Below are positions 61,367-64,000 of a stretch of 64,000 nt of DNA, piece by piece; position 1 is the stretch's first letter; each line of letters begins with the position of its first letter. The stretch is from Antedon mediterranea (lineage: Eukaryota; Echinodermata; Crinoidea; Comatulida; Antedonidae): assembly GCF_964355755.1 (NCBI RefSeq), contig NC_092671.1:39387304-39451303 (forward strand), written 5' to 3'. The position numbers and the translations under genes were made by a program. The notes under the pieces are model-generated. The model was not told the origin of the DNA. It saw only the letters and a program-made list of their open reading frames with translations, and searched no databases.

Positions 61367-64000
61367 TTGATGACGTTGTCAATTCAGATACGAACTTATT
61401 TTAAAAACTAAATTGACTTTTTTCGCTATAAATGAATTGTAAATACCTACAGCTTCATGATAGATACCAATTGTCCAAAGTTGGTTATGTTTATTTCGAG
61501 CGCAGCTGTTTTTGTACAGTAACAATGTTATGACATATCGTAAGTAGTGGGACGTATATTTAGCAATGATGCATTATAATAGTAATACTATAGATGTTTA
61601 GGCCTACAAATTCACCGACAATGGGCCGACAATAGAACAGAACCAGATTTACCTACAAGAAGTAGAAAAACAATTTATTATTTTTGTATGCAATCCAACT
61701 AGCTGTATGTTAACTGGGCTGTAGAGGGCTCCCTCCTCTGATAATCTTGTTCTCTTTATTGTAAAAAGCTATAATATTCAATGCGGTAAAATGGCTATTC
61801 CAATTCCAAATACCTAAAGATAGACCCTTAAAAATCTTATTGAGTTTCTTATGTGCTGAGTACTGAGGGCGACAAACGTTCCTTAAAGTCTATGTAAAAT
61901 GTAGAGGGAGTTGCTTATTAAGAAGAGATAGAACCCGAGGTCGAGTCTCGGTGATTTATTATTAGGCCTACTCGGCGTTTACAGTATTTAATTTCAGTAA
62001 CTTTTGCTGGACAAACCAGATGTTTCTATTTGTTAAAATGTTATAGATAAACAAGAAATATTTCTTACAAAAAACGCTGCTCGCTTATTGAAAAATATTT
62101 TTTATTTCAAATGTTTTTGAATGTGTCATTTTATTGTTTTACCTGAAAAAAATGTAATTTAAAGCAACAAATACTTAAATTGTCTGTCAGACAATGGTTT
62201 TTGGGTTTCTTTTCTTTTTTTATATGTGAATAAATATTATTTTTTTGTTACAGAAGTGAATACTCAATTTCTGTCACTTTAGTTAATTTTATTGCTAAGG
62301 TCAAATCTGGGGGTCACTTCATCACCCTAGATATTTCAATTGTGAAGTATCCTATTACAAACACAAACTTTAATGGACTGTTTCGATAATAATTCAATGA
62401 ATATCTGACAGTGAATATACCAGAAATGCTTAGGGATTTTTAATTTTAGCATGACATGTCCTAATAGACTCTTTCCCAGACGTTTTTTGGGTCTACTGTA
62501 GCAGCTGGAATCAATAAATTATAGTGGAGTTTCCATTTTCACAAAACTGTCTGTCCTTAGAACTATAACTGCTGCTTGCTTTAGCTTCTGATTGAGTAGT
62601 CCTAATGGGACGTAGCGGGCTAGAGCAGCAGCGTGAAAATATTAATAGGTATTTAAACAAAACAAAAAACCGAACCTGTAAATATAACTATGCCGCCTGA
62701 GGAAGAATCAAACAATCCTGTTCAGTTGTGTTGACTTGTAGTCTGAATCATTGTATTATAGCAGCTTATTTTTTATAGAAACTTACCATAGAGATATTAT
62801 AGTGAACTATAATATCTCTATGCTTACGCGTACTTAATTGACTTTTATATTTTTTCGATTTTAAATATTGTTAACCAAAGAATGGTAATAAAAGTAATCA
62901 GATGTAATGTTCAGAGTGTGCTTTGTGGAATTGATCTCTTTAGAAGAGGGTCCAAATCACAGGTATTCATTCGGAGGAAAATCGGCATCAAAATGTGGAC
63001 AAGTGGTTATTTGTTTTCCAGTAGAACCGATTTAACACTTACTTAATTAATAAAGCACTCGCTTCTAAAAAAATTTAGAATTTAAGAAATCGTATAGGCC
63101 GACTATAAATAGAATTTCTCTTTTCTCCACACACAGATTCAGATTCGATTTATTAAGTCATTCAAACATAGTATAATGATTGCAGAAAAACACAAGCAAA
63201 ACCTACACACAATACCTGACAACTTTAGTAGTATAGTTGACAAACCAAATACAATTGAGCCGCATTCAGCACAATGGTCTATCGAATAATAGCGAGACAA
63301 AACACGATTATCACTGGATAAAAAAACAAAGAAAAATACGCGCCTTTTTTAGGCCCGGCCAACTACCGTTCTTGGCGAACATCCGTTACATTTGTTTTGA
63401 TAATATCATTGGTAGAACGCTAACTCAAAAATTCAACATTATATTAATACTTTGAATGTTGGTTATAAATCTATTCTATTTAAAAAAACGTATGCATGTT
63501 ATTGTATCGTTACTGATAAAAGAAACACTCTGAACAATAACATAACATTTCAATTTTCCCGCTTTTTACTACTACACCGCCATCAACGTTGTTTTTATGT
63601 ACGTAGTAAAATGACGATTCATTCATAAAGTCAAGTTTAGTTCAATACAGGGGTAGCTCATCCTATCTAAATACTATAACAATATTAGGATCAAATATTA
63701 ACTATAAATAATTTTTTCTACTTAATATTTTCAATGAATAAATGTTTACTAAATATATTTATATTTGTTTAATATTGGTAATTCTATTTTAATAATTGTA
63801 AAAATGGATTTTTACTGTATATTATAAAGTGGGCGACCCAATAACTATATGTCCACGCGCTCTTCACCTTCGAGCATGTGAACACCATTTTAACCAACCG
63901 CCGCTGCTGATTGGTCAATTTACTTGGGTATGGCATGTGGATTTTTAAGACATACCGGTAACCGGCTCAGTTGATGGCTGACTTTTGTTCAAGATGGTTT
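61367..64000. other. Gene-free stretch after SLC34
   Basis: It holds the SLC34 3' UTR and AT-rich sequence. A family 4 MITE fragment is at 62085-62275 (AAATTGTCTGTCAGACAATG and GAAGTGAATACTC). A short inverted repeat TATAGTGAACTATAATATCT lies near 62800, and a retroelement-tail-like CAGATTCAGATTCGATTTAT near 63136. No exon is supported on either strand. Confidence 0.45.
62085..62275. mobile_element. MITE family 4 fragment
   Basis: Interior blocks AAATGTAATTTAAAGCAACA, TTGTCTGTCAGACAATGG and ACAGAAGTGAATAC are shared with the 22294-22615 copy in the same order. The terminal repeats are missing. Confidence 0.5.

Overview
The window is nuclear DNA from an animal. Genes are split into short exons by GT-AG introns, the sequence is AT-rich, and it is packed with short palindromic transposons, tRNA-derived SINEs and 5'-truncated retroelement tails. 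Every recognisable gene is a bilaterian one (HAT1, RSU1, MNX1, melanoregulin, SLC34). The abundance of the word TAGGCCTA and the MITE-rich introns fit a marine invertebrate deuterostome, most likely an echinoderm. That placement is an impression from sequence style, not proof.

Layout, left to right. The last two coding exons of HAT1 (+) are at 351-1078. A tandemly duplicated, hairpin-rich stretch lies at 1.8-3.2 kb and may hold non-coding RNA. RSU1 (+) is complete in eight exons (4454-8011). A 15-kb intergenic stretch follows, with repeats but no gene I can support. MNX1/Hb9 (-) is complete in three exons (36542 down to 23173), with a 12-kb first intron that contains a 0.6-kb minisatellite and many MITEs. 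Head to head with MNX1 is a four-exon gene for an unrecognised Q/M-rich, disordered 648-residue protein (+, 37961-41051). Two melanoregulin paralogues (-) lie at 42268-45092 and 49369-53226. Between them, on the opposite strand, sits a three-coding-exon type II membrane glycosyltransferase (+, 47252-48992). The last gene is a complete SLC34-type sodium/phosphate cotransporter in six coding exons (+, 55686-61366). The final 2.6 kb holds only repeat fragments.

The genes do not form one pathway. HAT1 acetylates new histones, RSU1 belongs to integrin adhesion complexes, MNX1 is a developmental transcription factor, melanoregulin acts on lysosome-related organelles, and SLC34 transports phosphate. 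The reconstructed exons keep reading frame at every junction. The two melanoregulin genes share all four intron positions and phases.

The most unusual material is in the repeats. About twenty copies of one palindromic MITE family carry perfect CArG-box (SRF-type) consensus sites, and in one copy these are expanded into a 21-bp-period array. A second MITE family often occurs as pairs of adjoining copies, and one copy has a different MITE nested inside it. The duplicated elements at 1.8-2.7 kb have substitutions that keep base pairing. All family names and coordinates for repeats come from reading by eye.
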